A stretch of 43,029 nucleotides of DNA from Halobacteriales archaeon QS_1_69_70 (GCA_003021005.1 PXRI01000020.1:1-43029); one strand, 5' to 3'; counted from the first letter of the stretch, positions 32,761 through 41,584 are shown. Notes: generated by a model not told the origin, from the letters alone. Numbers and translations: made by a program.

Positions 32761-33456
32761 ATGCTCCGCGGGTGTCGGTGGCTCGCCCTCGAGGTGAAAC
32801 ACGTCTCGCCCGTCGTCGACTTCTACCGGGAGCACCTCGAGACCCCCGTCGCGCGCCGGTCGGATCGTGAGATCGCACTCGACGTCGGTGCGGGCGGCGA
32901 ACTTCGAATCCGGCGGCCCGACGGCGTCCCGCGCGGCGGCCTCCACACCCACTACGCCCTCCAGTGTCCTGCCGACGCCTACGATGCGTGGTACGACCGC
33001 CTGGCCGACGACTTCGACCTCCGGGAGGTCGATTTCGGCGGTATGCGGTCGCTGTACCTGTACGACCCGGCGGGCAACTGCGTCGAGATCGCCGGCGCCG
33101 GCGAGTCCGGGACGGCCGAACCGACGCTGTCGGGCATCTTCGAGGTCGTCCTCGAGGTCGAGGACCTTCCGGCGTCGGAATCGTTCTACACCGACCTGGG
33201 GTTCGAGACGGTCGACCGCGGAGAGGACCGGACGCGGACGCGGCTCACCACCGGCCCGTTCGATGTCGAGCTGTGGGAGCCACACCTCGGGCTCGCGGAG
33301 GCCCGGGGCGGCGTCCACGTCGACGTCGGGCTCGTCGCCGACGACCCCGAGACCGTCGCCGACAGCGTCGCGGCCCGCGCGACGCGGCGCGAGCGGGTCG
33401 AGGGCGACCTCCGCATCCGCGACCCCGACGGCCACTACCTGACGCTCGTCCGCTGA
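32761..33456 (+). CDS. tandem VOC (glyoxalase/dioxygenase-fold) protein
   Basis: The 231-residue protein carries two vicinal-oxygen-chelate modules, about residues 5-118 (LALEVKHVSPVVDFYREHLE to SLYLYDPAGNCVEIAG) and 125-231 (FEVVLEVEDLPASESFYTDLGF to RIRDPDGHYLTLVR). Metal-binding positions are of the H/E type at strand edges (H80-H82 region, E113). The family includes glyoxalases, extradiol dioxygenases and resistance proteins, so the reaction is open. ATG 32761 is preferred; GTG 32752 adds three residues. Confidence 0.85.
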   Translation: MLRGCRWLALEVKHVSPVVDFYREHLETPVARRSDREIALDVGAGGELRIRRPDGVPRGGLHTHYALQCPADAYDAWYDRLADDFDLREVDFGGMRSLYLYDPAGNCVEIAGAGESGTAEPTLSGIFEVVLEVEDLPASESFYTDLGFETVDRGEDRTRTRLTTGPFDVELWEPHLGLAEARGGVHVDVGLVADDPETVADSVAARATRRERVEGDLRIRDPDGHYLTLVR

Positions 33457-33488
33457 CGCCGAACCCGGCCCCGAGCACTCGCGCGCGG

Positions 33489-33779
33489 TCAGTTCAGCCG
33501 GTCGGTGTCGATCGCCCGGCCCGGCGGCGAGACGACGAGGAAGTCCCGGAAGTGCATGAGTTCACCGCCGATCTCGCGGACGTCGCGGGCGAACCCGGCG
33601 GCGAGTTCGTTCAGGTCGCCCTCGACGTTCAACACGAGTACGTCCCCGCCCCTGACGTGGTCGATCCACGCCTCGTCGTCGGTCGAGCCGTCCAGGACGC
33701 CGAGGACGACGTGGCCGTCGCCCTCCGGGTCGTCGAGTTCGCTCTCGGCGGTCTGGAGGTCCAGATCCAGGTCGCTCAT
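33489..33779 (-). CDS. DUF5779-like haloarchaeal protein
   Basis: The 96-residue acidic protein begins MSDLDLDLQTAESELDDPEG. It contains VVLGVLDGSTDDEAWIDHVR, DVLVLNVEGDLNELAAGFAR and a C-terminal FRDFLVVSPPGRAIDTDRL, matching my memory of the conserved haloarchaeal family DUF5779. The fold is likely alpha/beta, the function unknown. ATG 33779 matches the family start; the open frame upstream is noise. Confidence 0.75.
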   Translation of the reverse strand: MSDLDLDLQTAESELDDPEGDGHVVLGVLDGSTDDEAWIDHVRGGDVLVLNVEGDLNELAAGFARDVREIGGELMHFRDFLVVSPPGRAIDTDRLN

Positions 33780-34068
33780 ACCGGCCCCTCCGGCCCCTGG
33801 AGAAAAAGCCTGCCGGCCGGACGGCATCGAGAGCCACCACACGTGGCCACCACACGCCCCGACGGCCGTACTGAAGAGCCTCGCCGGCCCGACGACCGGT
33901 CGAGCCGACCCGCTGACAGCCCCGGCGCATGCCGGCCAGACACCGTCCGCGAGTCCCGCCCATCTCATCCGTCGGACGCTCCCCTTCGGGCCGCCGGGGA
34001 GGTACAGCGCCGCGGTCCGGCCTCCTCACCGGTCACGAGATGTCTCCCGGACGACGCGGGTCGGCAGT

Positions 34069-34332
34069 TCAGTCGTAGACCTGGCTGGTTTCCTCCAGCG
34101 TCTCGACGTCAGCCCGAACCGACCGGGCCTGCGCGGGGTCGAGTGCGACCTGGACCTCGTTACCGTCGGCGTCAGTCGCGACGAGTTTGACCTGGCTGTC
34201 GCCGAACGCCCGAGCGGTCACCTCCGCGACGTCGAACAACTTCGCCTCGGCGGATGTGTCCGGCGCGCCGACGTTCGCGATGCCACCGTCTTTGAACTCC
34301 ACCATGAACGACTCGACGTTCAGATTGAGCAC
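34069..34332 (-). CDS. small conserved haloarchaeal protein, function unknown
   Basis: The 87-residue protein (GTG start at 34332) reads VLNLNVESFMVEFKDGGIAN, then AKLFDVAEVTARAFGDSQVK, then DADGNEVQVALDPAQARSVR. It forms a compact strand-rich domain. An ATG at 34305 would cut off the first strand (LNLNVESF), so the GTG is preferred, but either is possible. It is divergent from the helicase gene, about 110 bases apart. No known function. Confidence 0.6.
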   Translation of the reverse strand: MLNLNVESFMVEFKDGGIANVGAPDTSAEAKLFDVAEVTARAFGDSQVKLVATDADGNEVQVALDPAQARSVRADVETLEETSQVYD

Positions 34333-34444
34333 GGCCGTCGATGGCCCGCCGGGGCGTAAAACACTCACGGGCCGAACGCCGGCGGAGCGGGTCCGGCCGC
34401 GGCGACGCGCGCTGCTTTTGTCCGTGCGCCACGGATTGAGGGTA

Positions 34445-36274
34445 GTGACCGACCCCGGAACCGACGACGACCCGGTCGGCATCGACGAGTTCTACGACGC
34501 CGTCGAGGACCGCGGCCGCCCGGTGGTGACGGCAGGCGAGGTCGCCAGGGTCACCGACTGCTCGCAGGCGGCGGCCGCCGAGGCCCTGGCGACCCTGGCG
34601 GAGGACGGTCGCCTCGAGCGGCTGGCGGTCGAGGCCGACCCCATCGTGTGGTTCCCGAGCGACTACCGCGAGACCGCCCGACGTGAACGGATCTCGGTGT
34701 TCCCGGCCCGGCGGGAGGTCGTCGCCGACCAGCCGACGCAGTTCACCCGCGCCCAGCTCGCGCAGTTCGCACACCTCGAGGACACGAACCGCGAGGGCGC
34801 CTACCGGTACGCCGTCCGCGAGCAGGACGTTTGGCGGGCCCCAGCCGACACCAGGGCCGACCTGCTGCGGACCGTCAGGTCGGCGCTCGGCGGCCGCTAC
34901 GACGCCCTCGAGGAATGGATCGAGGACCAGTGGGCCCGCGCCCACAGGTTCCGACTCCACACCCACGAGGAGGGCTACGTCGTCCTCGAAGCCGAGAGCA
35001 CCGACCTGCTCGGCAACGTGGCCGAGCAACATCTCCCGGAGGGCGTCCTCAGGGCGCGCATCGACGACGACGCGGCGTGGGTCGCCGACGACCGGACCGC
35101 GGAGGTCAAACGCACGCTCTACGAGGCCGGCTACCCGGTCCAGGACCATCGCGACCTCGACACCGGCGACGACCTGCCGGTCGAGTTGACCCTGGAGCTC
35201 CGCCCGTATCAGGCCGACTGGGTCGCCCGGTTCGCCGACGCGAACTCGGGCGTGCTCGTCGGCCCGCCCGGCTCCGGCAAGACCGTCGCCGCCCTGGCCA
35301 TTATGGCCGACATCGAGGGCGAGACCGTCCTCGCTGACACCACGCTCACCGCCGACCAGGTCGGCGAGTACCACGGCGGGAGCAAGGAGATCCGGCCCGT
35401 CACCATCGCCACCTACCGCACGGCGGGGATGGACCGGCACCGTACGCTTTTCGACTCCCGGGAGTGGGGCCTGATCGTCTACGACGAGTGCCAGCGCCTC
35501 CCGGCGCCGGTCAGCCGCCGCAGCGCCGACCTCCAGACCCGCCACCGCCTCGGTCTCAGCGGGTCCCCGATCCGCGAGGATGACAAGGAGCGCCAGATAT
35601 ACACGCTCATCGGGCCGCCGATCGGCACCGACTGGGAGGCCCTGTTCGACGCCGGCTACGTCGCCGAACCGGAGGTCGAACTCCGCTTTCTCCCGTGGGA
35701 TTCGGAGACCCACCGCAACGAGTACGCCGCGAGCGAGGGCCGCGAGAGGCGCCAACTCGCGGCCACGAACCCGGCCAAGATCCCGGAGATCCGGGTGATC
35801 CGGTGGGCCCACCCCGGCGCCAAGACCGTCGTCTTCGTCGAGTACATCGACCACGGCGACGCCATCGCCGAGGCACTCGGCGTCCCGTTCGTCAGCGGCG
35901 AGACGCCGCACGGCAGGCGCAGCCGGCTGTTCGACCGGTTCCGCGCGGGCGACCTCGACGCCCTCGTGGTTTCCCGCGTCGGCGACGAGGGCATCGACCT
36001 CCCCGACGCCGAGGTCGCCATCGACGCCTCGGGCCTCGGCGGCTCACGCCGCCAGGGCGCCCAGCGCGCCGGCCGGACGATGCGTCCGATCGGCAGATCC
36101 CGCATGTACGTCCTCGCCACCCGCGGCAGCCGCGAGGAGGACTTCGCCCGCAAGCGCACCCGCCACCTCGCCGCCCGCGGCGTCCGCGTCCGGGAGGGCG
36201 AGCCAGCCGCATTCGACGGCGGCGACGTCGGCGACCCCACGGCGGCGACGCCGGCGGCCGACCCCGAGGAGTAA
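34445..36274 (+). CDS. rad25: XPB/Rad25-type DNA helicase
   Basis: The 609-residue superfamily 2 helicase has an N-terminal winged-helix-like region (residues 15-60), a middle region, Walker A GPPGSGKT at about 272-280, motif Ia/Ib TIATYRTAG, motif II YDECQRLPAPV, motif III LSGSP followed by the RED motif (PIREDDKERQIYTLIGP), and motif VI QRAGRTMRP. RED and the following IYTLIGP are typical of XPB, the repair/transcription translocase. Motif II reads DECQ where XPB has DEVH. The start is GTG 34445. The C-terminal tail is acidic and may be flexible. Role in DNA repair or transcription is from family knowledge. Confidence 0.9.
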   Translation: MTDPGTDDDPVGIDEFYDAVEDRGRPVVTAGEVARVTDCSQAAAAEALATLAEDGRLERLAVEADPIVWFPSDYRETARRERISVFPARREVVADQPTQFTRAQLAQFAHLEDTNREGAYRYAVREQDVWRAPADTRADLLRTVRSALGGRYDALEEWIEDQWARAHRFRLHTHEEGYVVLEAESTDLLGNVAEQHLPEGVLRARIDDDAAWVADDRTAEVKRTLYEAGYPVQDHRDLDTGDDLPVELTLELRPYQADWVARFADANSGVLVGPPGSGKTVAALAIMADIEGETVLADTTLTADQVGEYHGGSKEIRPVTIATYRTAGMDRHRTLFDSREWGLIVYDECQRLPAPVSRRSADLQTRHRLGLSGSPIREDDKERQIYTLIGPPIGTDWEALFDAGYVAEPEVELRFLPWDSETHRNEYAASEGRERRQLAATNPAKIPEIRVIRWAHPGAKTVVFVEYIDHGDAIAEALGVPFVSGETPHGRRSRLFDRFRAGDLDALVVSRVGDEGIDLPDAEVAIDASGLGGSRRQGAQRAGRTMRPIGRSRMYVLATRGSREEDFARKRTRHLAARGVRVREGEPAAFDGGDVGDPTAATPAADPEE

Positions 36275-36305
36275 CTTCAAACCCGGCCGTCCCGATACCG
36301 CGAGC

Positions 36306-36848
36306 GTGACCGACCGCGGCGACACCCCGGACCGTCACGACCGCCTGCAGCGGCACCCGACACCCGGCCCGGGCAACTCACTCATGGTCTGGACGGACGC
36401 CAAGCACCCGCTCCGCGTCGCGGTCAACTACGCCGTCGTCGTCGCGGCCAGACACTCCCCCAGCCTGCGGCTGAAGAACTGGCTGCTCCGCCGGATCGGG
36501 GTCGACGTCGGCGACGGCGTCGCCTGGGGGTTGGAGTCGACGCCCGACGTCTTCTGGCCGGAACTCGTTACCGTCGGCGACGACGCCATCATCGGCTACG
36601 ACGCGACGCTGCTGTGCCACGAGTTCCTTCAGGAGGAGTACCGCACCGGCGAGGTACGGATCGGCGACCGGGCGATGCTGGGCGCCGGCACGGTCGTCCT
36701 GCCCGGCGTCGAGATCGGCGACGACGCCCAGGTCGCCGCGAACTCGCTCGTGGCCGACGACGTTCCGCCGGGCGAGACGTGGGCCGGCGTACCGGCCGAG
36801 CCAGTTAATAATAACAAGCGGAATGAGGAGGCGTCGGACCCGTCGTAA
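36306..36848 (+). CDS. hexapeptide-repeat acyltransferase
   Basis: The 180-residue protein has an N-terminal helical extension (PTPGPGNSLMVW, SLRLKNWLLRRIGVDVG) and then left-handed beta-helix repeats: VTVGDDAIIGYDATLLCHEF, VRIGDRAMLGAGTVVLPGVE, IGDDAQVAANSLVADDVPPG. It ends with the WAGVPAEPV closing motif of acyltransferases. A histidine (CHEF) is the likely catalytic base. The acceptor, perhaps a sugar or lipid, is unknown. GTG 36306 is preferred because homologues keep the HDRxxxHPTPGPGNS stretch. The tail NNNKRNEE is AT-rich, where the core meets the next islet. Confidence 0.87.
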   Translation: MTDRGDTPDRHDRLQRHPTPGPGNSLMVWTDAKHPLRVAVNYAVVVAARHSPSLRLKNWLLRRIGVDVGDGVAWGLESTPDVFWPELVTVGDDAIIGYDATLLCHEFLQEEYRTGEVRIGDRAMLGAGTVVLPGVEIGDDAQVAANSLVADDVPPGETWAGVPAEPVNNNKRNEEASDPS

Positions 36849-36960
36849 ACGTATTCTGAACCGAAAATTGAGGTTCGTGCTGTCCGCCCGCCGATCGGAT
36901 GATTCATCGTATGAATAGTGCCTTCCCGAGGGGTCGGCCGAATTACTATGAGGAATAAAA

Positions 36961-37152
36961 TCAGTTTGACGCATAATTACTGACGAAAACGTATGCAAGA
37001 TAGAGTAGAAATACCACTATGAGAATAGGAATCGCAGAAATTATGTTCCCTATAAGAAAATAACTGTACAAAATTATCATAATTACTAGTAGCGACAGGC
37101 CTATGCGAGCAACGCTCCCTTCTTCCAGTCTTTTACTGCTCGGAAATACCAT
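36961..37152 (-). CDS. small two-helix membrane protein
   Basis: The 63-residue protein has a short charged N-terminus (MVFPSSKRLEEGSVARIG) and two strongly hydrophobic segments (about 18-34 and 36-58), so it is a hairpin membrane protein. Its ATG overlaps the TAA of the upstream gene by one base (TAATG), so they are translated together. Composition is AT-rich. Function unknown; an accessory or protective partner of the upstream protein is one idea. Confidence 0.6.
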   Translation of the reverse strand: MVFPSSKRLEEGSVARIGLSLLVIMIILYSYFLIGNIISAIPILIVVFLLYLAYVFVSNYASN

Positions 37153-37775
37153 TATAGACCCTCCTCAAGGACTTCCCAATCGCCCATTTCGTCACCTCTA
37201 ACCCGTATTTTTGGCGTATCTTGTTGAAATTTCGAACCTTGGTAGTACGGGAAGTCGAACTCGAACTCTCCTTCTGAGTATACCTCGAATGACTCGTCGC
37301 CGATGTCCTCCCCCTCTCCAATTACACCCTCGTAATACCACCATGTTGTTATATTAGCATGGATATCCCCGTATGCGTAGTAATCCACCCCCCATATATC
37401 ATCGCCGTCATAATTCCAGGCGAAGTGGAGCGTAAAACTGTATATCGGGTAGAAACCCCAAGCTGCGTATTTTGTCCATGTGTAATCTACTCGCTTTCGC
37501 TCGTTGACATCCGGTTCAAATAAAGCACCTTCCGACTCGGTCGAGTATATGTCTTCTTGCCAGGTTTCAGTTGATTCTTCATAAGAAGTCTCGGTTTCAT
37601 CAGTTTCAACAACGGTCTGCACTGAGTTATCTTGGTCATCATTTAATTTGTCCAGTTCATCTTCTCGCTTTGACTGGCTCATGTCATTAATATCACTGAC
37701 GAACTGTTTGGTTTCATCCTCATCATCGGGATCGAAATTCGTGTTTGCAGCAGTAGCTTCTTGACTTACTACCAC
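37152..37775 (-). CDS. acidic, aromatic-rich protein, probably exported
   Basis: The 207-residue protein begins at GTG 37775 with VVSQEATAANTNFD, which looks like the last part of a signal peptide (cleavage after ATAA). Codons upstream stay open a little (KRWNSNKALSGSIV) but have no good start, so the N-terminus may be damaged or misread. A Glu/Asp/Ser/Thr-rich spacer (residues 15-75) follows. The C-terminal domain has many Trp and Tyr residues (WGFYPIYSFTLHFAWNYDGD; ITTWWYYEG) and no cysteine. No family is recognised. It is paired with a small two-helix protein. Confidence 0.55.
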   Translation of the reverse strand: MVVSQEATAANTNFDPDDEDETKQFVSDINDMSQSKREDELDKLNDDQDNSVQTVVETDETETSYEESTETWQEDIYSTESEGALFEPDVNERKRVDYTWTKYAAWGFYPIYSFTLHFAWNYDGDDIWGVDYYAYGDIHANITTWWYYEGVIGEGEDIGDESFEVYSEGEFEFDFPYYQGSKFQQDTPKIRVRGDEMGDWEVLEEGL

Positions 37776-38528
37776 TATAGAGCCGCTAAGTGCTTTGTTG
37801 CTGTTCCAACGCTTTTTATCACATCTCTTCTACTGTCTCGAACCATAACTTAGGTATAGGAATCTTTGTATTAAAGCTTTCGCTTGACAAGAATCCACAC
37901 AGATTCTTGCACGATTGGAGAATTAGGTACGGATAGTGGGTAAATATTACATTATCGACACTTTAAGACAACAATTATACTCACCCCAGTTTAGATACAA
38001 AAAGAAGTCCACCTTCTGAGAGACTATTCAGAAGGCGACTCCCGACCTGTCGACCAACCAGCTCAAAAGACACGTCACAATCGCTACGGCCATAATAAAG
38101 TCAGTAACTATAAGTGATAATAATAGCATAAAAATTCAAATACATCAACCACGTCGGTGGCGCCACCAGACGAGTCGGCCTCGGATACAATTCCGTGGGT
38201 GACTCAGTAAACATCATAGAGTGTGAGGCGGCTATATTTAACAACCGTTTCAAAATTGCCTGCACATCTATCTCCGCCAGGGAAGCATCGCCGTCCACCG
38301 TTACCACAAGCCCGGTGTCGTCAGGCCCTGCAGTGTCTCGCTTGGCATGGCGGACATCGTCCGTGACCTCAACCGTTGTTGCAGGCCGACCACGTCGAGA
38401 ACTCGAGACTTGGCGCCGGGCGCTGACCGAACTGATTATCCTCAAGTTGATTGACGACGTAGCTGTCGAAACCTCCCGAAACTTGGCGTGAAACAAAAAT
38501 GGCCGGGCAAAGCTGCAACTGGCCCCCG
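37776..38528. other. AT-rich region without a confident gene
   Basis: The first 400 bases are AT-rich and non-coding. From about 38180 to 38500 both strands have open frames. On the minus strand VEVTDDVRHAKRDTAGPDDT and VVTVDGDASLAEIDVQAILK look protein-like, and a different frame further upstream gives FDSYVVNQLEDNQFGQRPAP. The frames do not join, so a decayed gene is possible. A perfect inverted repeat lies at 38012-38035. Confidence 0.35.
38012..38035. repeat. perfect inverted repeat (8-base arms)
   Basis: CCTTCTGA and TCAGAAGG flank the eight-base loop GAGACTAT. The hairpin is in non-coding AT-rich DNA, 240 bases upstream of the exported-protein gene's start. It could be a terminator for something to the right or an operator; no T-run follows on either strand. 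Confidence 0.45.
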
Positions 38529-38711
38529 TCAGGGATTCCACTCCCGACGACAGGCCTCCCCGCAGAAGTGCGCCGTCCGCACGCTGTCGTCCTCGATCCA
38601 GGTGACGACCCGGTGGGTGACCTCGTTCACGATCGGGTCACCGCACGCCGCGCAGTTCGGCGCCTCCTCGGCGGTGACGTCCTCGCCGAGGTCCGACGTC
38701 GGGTCGACCAT
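38529..38711 (-). CDS. small zinc-finger protein (DUF7576-like)
   Basis: The 60-residue protein has CAACGDPI and HFCGEACRREW, a four-cysteine treble-clef-like zinc site with a histidine-containing middle (THRVVTWIEDDSVRTAHFC). The acidic N-terminus MVDPTSDLGEDVTAEEA is typical of haloarchaeal mini-proteins. Such proteins have been grouped as DUF7576 (from memory). Function unknown. Confidence 0.75.
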   Translation of the reverse strand: MVDPTSDLGEDVTAEEAPNCAACGDPIVNEVTHRVVTWIEDDSVRTAHFCGEACRREWNP

Positions 38712-38880
38712 CGTGTCCGAACGCTCGGTCGGTGGCCATAAGAACGATTAGGTTCGCACAGGTGATTCGCGAGTCCGCCGGCGTCGCCACCGGCACTGAG
38801 CCATGCATCCGGGGGTGTCGCCCGGGCTACCGGTGTCACGTTGGGGGTTCATTGAGGTCAGGACCCCAGCGTCGCCAGCG

Positions 38881-39744
38881 TTACGACGGCCGCTCGTAGC
38901 TCGGGTCGAACATCTGGGCGGACATCGGCGCCGGGTCCCCCTCGGTGACGTTGTACCGCGAGAAGTCCTCGACGCCCGCCTCGCGGAGCAAGTCCTCGTC
39001 GTAGACGGCGTTGCCGTTGAACGACGTGGGGTCCCGGCGCAGGATCTCCAGGACGGTGTCGCTGACGATCTCCGGCGTCCGCCAGTCGTCCTCCGTGCCC
39101 AGCCCGAAGTACCGCGTGGCGCGAGTATCGATGGCGGTCACCGGCCAAAAGGAGTTGCAGCCGACGCCCTTGCCGCTGAGCTCCGTCGCGAGTGACAACG
39201 TGATGAACGACATCCCCAGCTTGGACCAGGCGTACGGCGCTTCGCCGGGCGCGCGGTCGACGGTCACCGGCGGCGCGTTCGCCAGGAGCCAGGCGTCCTC
39301 GACGTCCGTGAGGTGGTCGATGAAGGCGCGACAGGTGAGGTAGGTCCCGCGGACGTTGACATCGTTCAGCAGGTCGAAGCGGTCGGCCGGAAGGTCCGCG
39401 ACGTTCGCGATCTGGATCGCGCTGGCGTTGTTGACGACGATGCCGACCTCGCCGAAGTGGTCGATCGCTTCCTCGGCGGCCGCCTCGACCGCCTCTGGGT
39501 TGCGGACGTTCAACTGGACCGGCAGCGCCTCGACGCCCAGCTCTTCGCACTCGCGGGCCGTCTGCTCGATGGAGCCCTCCAGATCCTTGTCCTCGCCGTA
39601 CTCGTCGGCCTCGCTGGTCTTCCCGGTCGAGACGATATTACAGCCCTGCTCGGCGAGCGACAGCGCCAGCGCCTTGCCGATGCCCCGCGTGGTCCCCGTG
39701 ATGAAGGCGGTCCGGCCGGAGAGGTCCGGTTTCTCGAGCGTCAT
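38881..39744 (-). CDS. SDR-family oxidoreductase (HSDL2-like)
   Basis: The 287-residue short-chain dehydrogenase has TGTTRGIGKALAL as the cofactor motif, NNASAIQI in place of NNAG, and YAWSK as the Tyr-x-x-x-Lys pair. The arrangement with LLANAPPVTVDRAPGEAPYAW resembles the hydroxysteroid dehydrogenase-like 2 group, where a serine is usual at NxSPP; here the aligned residue seems to be alanine. NAD(P) binding is likely, the substrate unknown. ATG 39744 gives MTLEKPDLSGRTAFITG, the expected start. Confidence 0.87.
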   Translation of the reverse strand: MTLEKPDLSGRTAFITGTTRGIGKALALSLAEQGCNIVSTGKTSEADEYGEDKDLEGSIEQTARECEELGVEALPVQLNVRNPEAVEAAAEEAIDHFGEVGIVVNNASAIQIANVADLPADRFDLLNDVNVRGTYLTCRAFIDHLTDVEDAWLLANAPPVTVDRAPGEAPYAWSKLGMSFITLSLATELSGKGVGCNSFWPVTAIDTRATRYFGLGTEDDWRTPEIVSDTVLEILRRDPTSFNGNAVYDEDLLREAGVEDFSRYNVTEGDPAPMSAQMFDPSYERPS

Positions 39745-39872
39745 GGCCACTCATCCGGCGGCCTCGCCTTAAATCCGGGCTGTCCGGCAACGCTGCGGCG
39801 TCGGGCGACCGCTGTTCTTCGCCGGCCCGGGTCAGCCGCGGTCGGCCCGCCCGCCCCTCCTGGTTCGGATCG

Positions 39873-40938
39873 TCACCGATCCCGAAGCACCGACTCGCCC
39901 GGTTCGGTGGTTGCTCCGGCTGACAACACCACGCCGGGTGCGAGACTCGTGTTCACGCCGGTCTTCGCCCCTGGCCCGGCGACCACGCCGTACTTCCGCC
40001 GGCCCGTCGAGACCCGCTCGCCCTTGACCGTCTGGTTCACGTCGGCGTCGTCGTGCCGGAGGTTCGCCACCTGCGTACCGGCGCCGACGTTCACGTCCGG
40101 GCCGAGCAGGCTGTCGCCCACGTAGGAGACGTGCGGGACGGCGGCGCCGGTCATCAGGACGGAGTTCTTCACTTCACAGCCGTGACCGACGTGAGCACCC
40201 TCGCCGAGCAGCGTCGCGCCGCGGACGTAGGCGTTCGGCCCGACCTCGGCGCCGTCACGGAGCAGCGCCGGTCCCTCGACGACCACGCCCGGCTCGACCG
40301 TCGCACCTGCCTCGACCACCACCGTGCCCCGGAGGTCGGCGTCGCCGCTGACGTCGCCGTCGGTGCGGCCGTCGAGTTCGGCGAGCTTCCACTCGTTCGC
40401 CGCCAGAAGCTCCCACGGGCGGCCGACGCCGAGCCACCGCTCGACTGGCACCGCTCGGACGTCGCGCTCGGCGACGAGCCGCTCGACGACGTCCGTGATC
40501 TCGTACTCGCCCCGCTCGCTCACCTCGACGTCGCCGAACCAGTCGGCCGCCGCCGCGGGGAAGTGGTAGGCGCCGACGTTGACCCGGTCGCTCGGCGGGT
40601 CGGCCGGCTTCTCGACGACGTCGACGATACGGTCGCCGTCGACCGAGAACACGCCGTACGGCCGCGGGTCCTCGACGCGGTACGCCCCCAGGGCAGGCCC
40701 GTCCTCGAGCAGCGAGCGGATGGCGTCTTCGTCGTAGAGGTCGTCGCCGTTCAGGACGACGAAGTCGCAGTCGACGTGTGGGAGGGCCTGCTCGACGGCG
40801 TGGGCGGTCCCCAGTTGTTCGGCCTGGGTGGCGTACTGTACGGGGACGCCACGGTAGGACTCGCCGAAGCTTCGGCACCGTCGCCGTGAGCGGCCGCATC
40901 CGGGTGCCCTCGCCCGCCGCCAGGATCACGGTCTGCAT
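39873..40938 (-). pseudogene. glmU: GlmU-like bifunctional sugar nucleotidyltransferase/acetyltransferase, internal deletion
   Basis: The start at 40938 encodes MQTVILAAGEGTRMRPLTAT followed by VPK, the nucleotidyltransferase motif. At about 40872 the frame changes. The continuation is FGESYRGVPVQYATQAEQLG, VVLNGDDLYDEDAIRSLLED and VVEKPADPPSDRVNVGAYHF, then a left-handed beta-helix with HVSYVGDSLLGPDVNVGAGT to the stop at 39873. Compared with archaeal GlmU-type enzymes, about 45-50 residues between VPK and FGESYRG are missing and the join is out of frame. The gene should make UDP-GlcNAc-type sugar nucleotides. Real deletion and assembly error are both possible. Confidence 0.75.
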
Positions 40939-41095
40939 GCCCGGCGGGTCGGCTGGCAGCGGCAAAAGCGGTCTGGATTCCCTGCCGCCATGTCCCCTGG
41001 TGTGTCCCGGGACAGCGACCGGACTCTACATCAGGACTCGCGTTCCGGCCGACGCTGCCGTCCGTTCTCCCGACCCGGCGCGGAGCCCCCGGCAT

Positions 41096-41115
41096 AACCG
41101 ACCGTCCGGTCGGTT
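41096..41115. promoter_or_regulatory. 20-base perfect palindrome upstream of hsp20
   Basis: AACCGACCG-TC-CGGTCGGTT has nine-base perfect arms. It lies about 90 bases before the Hsp20 ATG and in the gap after the start of the GlmU-like gene (divergent). It could be an operator for either gene or a stable hairpin. Confidence 0.45.
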
Positions 41116-41206
41116 CCGGTCCGTATTCCGGTGGGTGTTACCACGATTAGGAAGATTTTTCACGAACCGCGAACAATCCGTCGAACGCATCCGAGGTGAC
41201 AGACCC

Positions 41207-41584
41207 ATGCTCGAACCGACGAACCCGAGTTCCTGGCGACAGAGCCTCGACGTCCCGAGCCGCCTGTTCGGCGAGGGATACACCGGTAGCGACGACTACG
41301 ACCTCTACGAGGAGGACGACGCGTTCGTCCTCAGCATCGACGCGCCCGGCTTCGACCGCGAGGAGATCGACCTGACCTGGGACCGCGGTGTCCTCAACGT
41401 CGCCGCCGAGCACGTCGACGAGGAGCGGGGCCGCAAGCGGACCTTCCACCGACGGTTCCGGTTCCCGAAGGACGTCGACACCGAGGGCATCGACGCCGCC
41501 TACCGGAACGGCGTCCTCGAAGTGACCCTCCCCATCCAGCAGGACATCGAACTGCGCGGCGAGCCCATCCCGATCGAGGAGTGA
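41207..41584 (+). CDS. hsp20: Hsp20/alpha-crystallin small heat-shock protein
   Basis: The 125-residue chaperone holds unfolding proteins in a refoldable state. It has a short N-terminal arm (MLEPTNPSSWRQSLDVPSRL), the alpha-crystallin domain from about 28 to 113 (YDLYEEDDAFVLSIDAPGFD, FHRRFRFPKDVD, AAYRNGVLEVTLP), and a C-terminal PIPIEE that acts as the I-x-I-type anchor. A GAGGTGA Shine-Dalgarno-like sequence lies about eight bases before the ATG, and GATTAGGAAGATTTTTC around 41142-41160 is the likely promoter region. Confidence 0.92.
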   Translation: MLEPTNPSSWRQSLDVPSRLFGEGYTGSDDYDLYEEDDAFVLSIDAPGFDREEIDLTWDRGVLNVAAEHVDEERGRKRTFHRRFRFPKDVDTEGIDAAYRNGVLEVTLPIQQDIELRGEPIPIEE

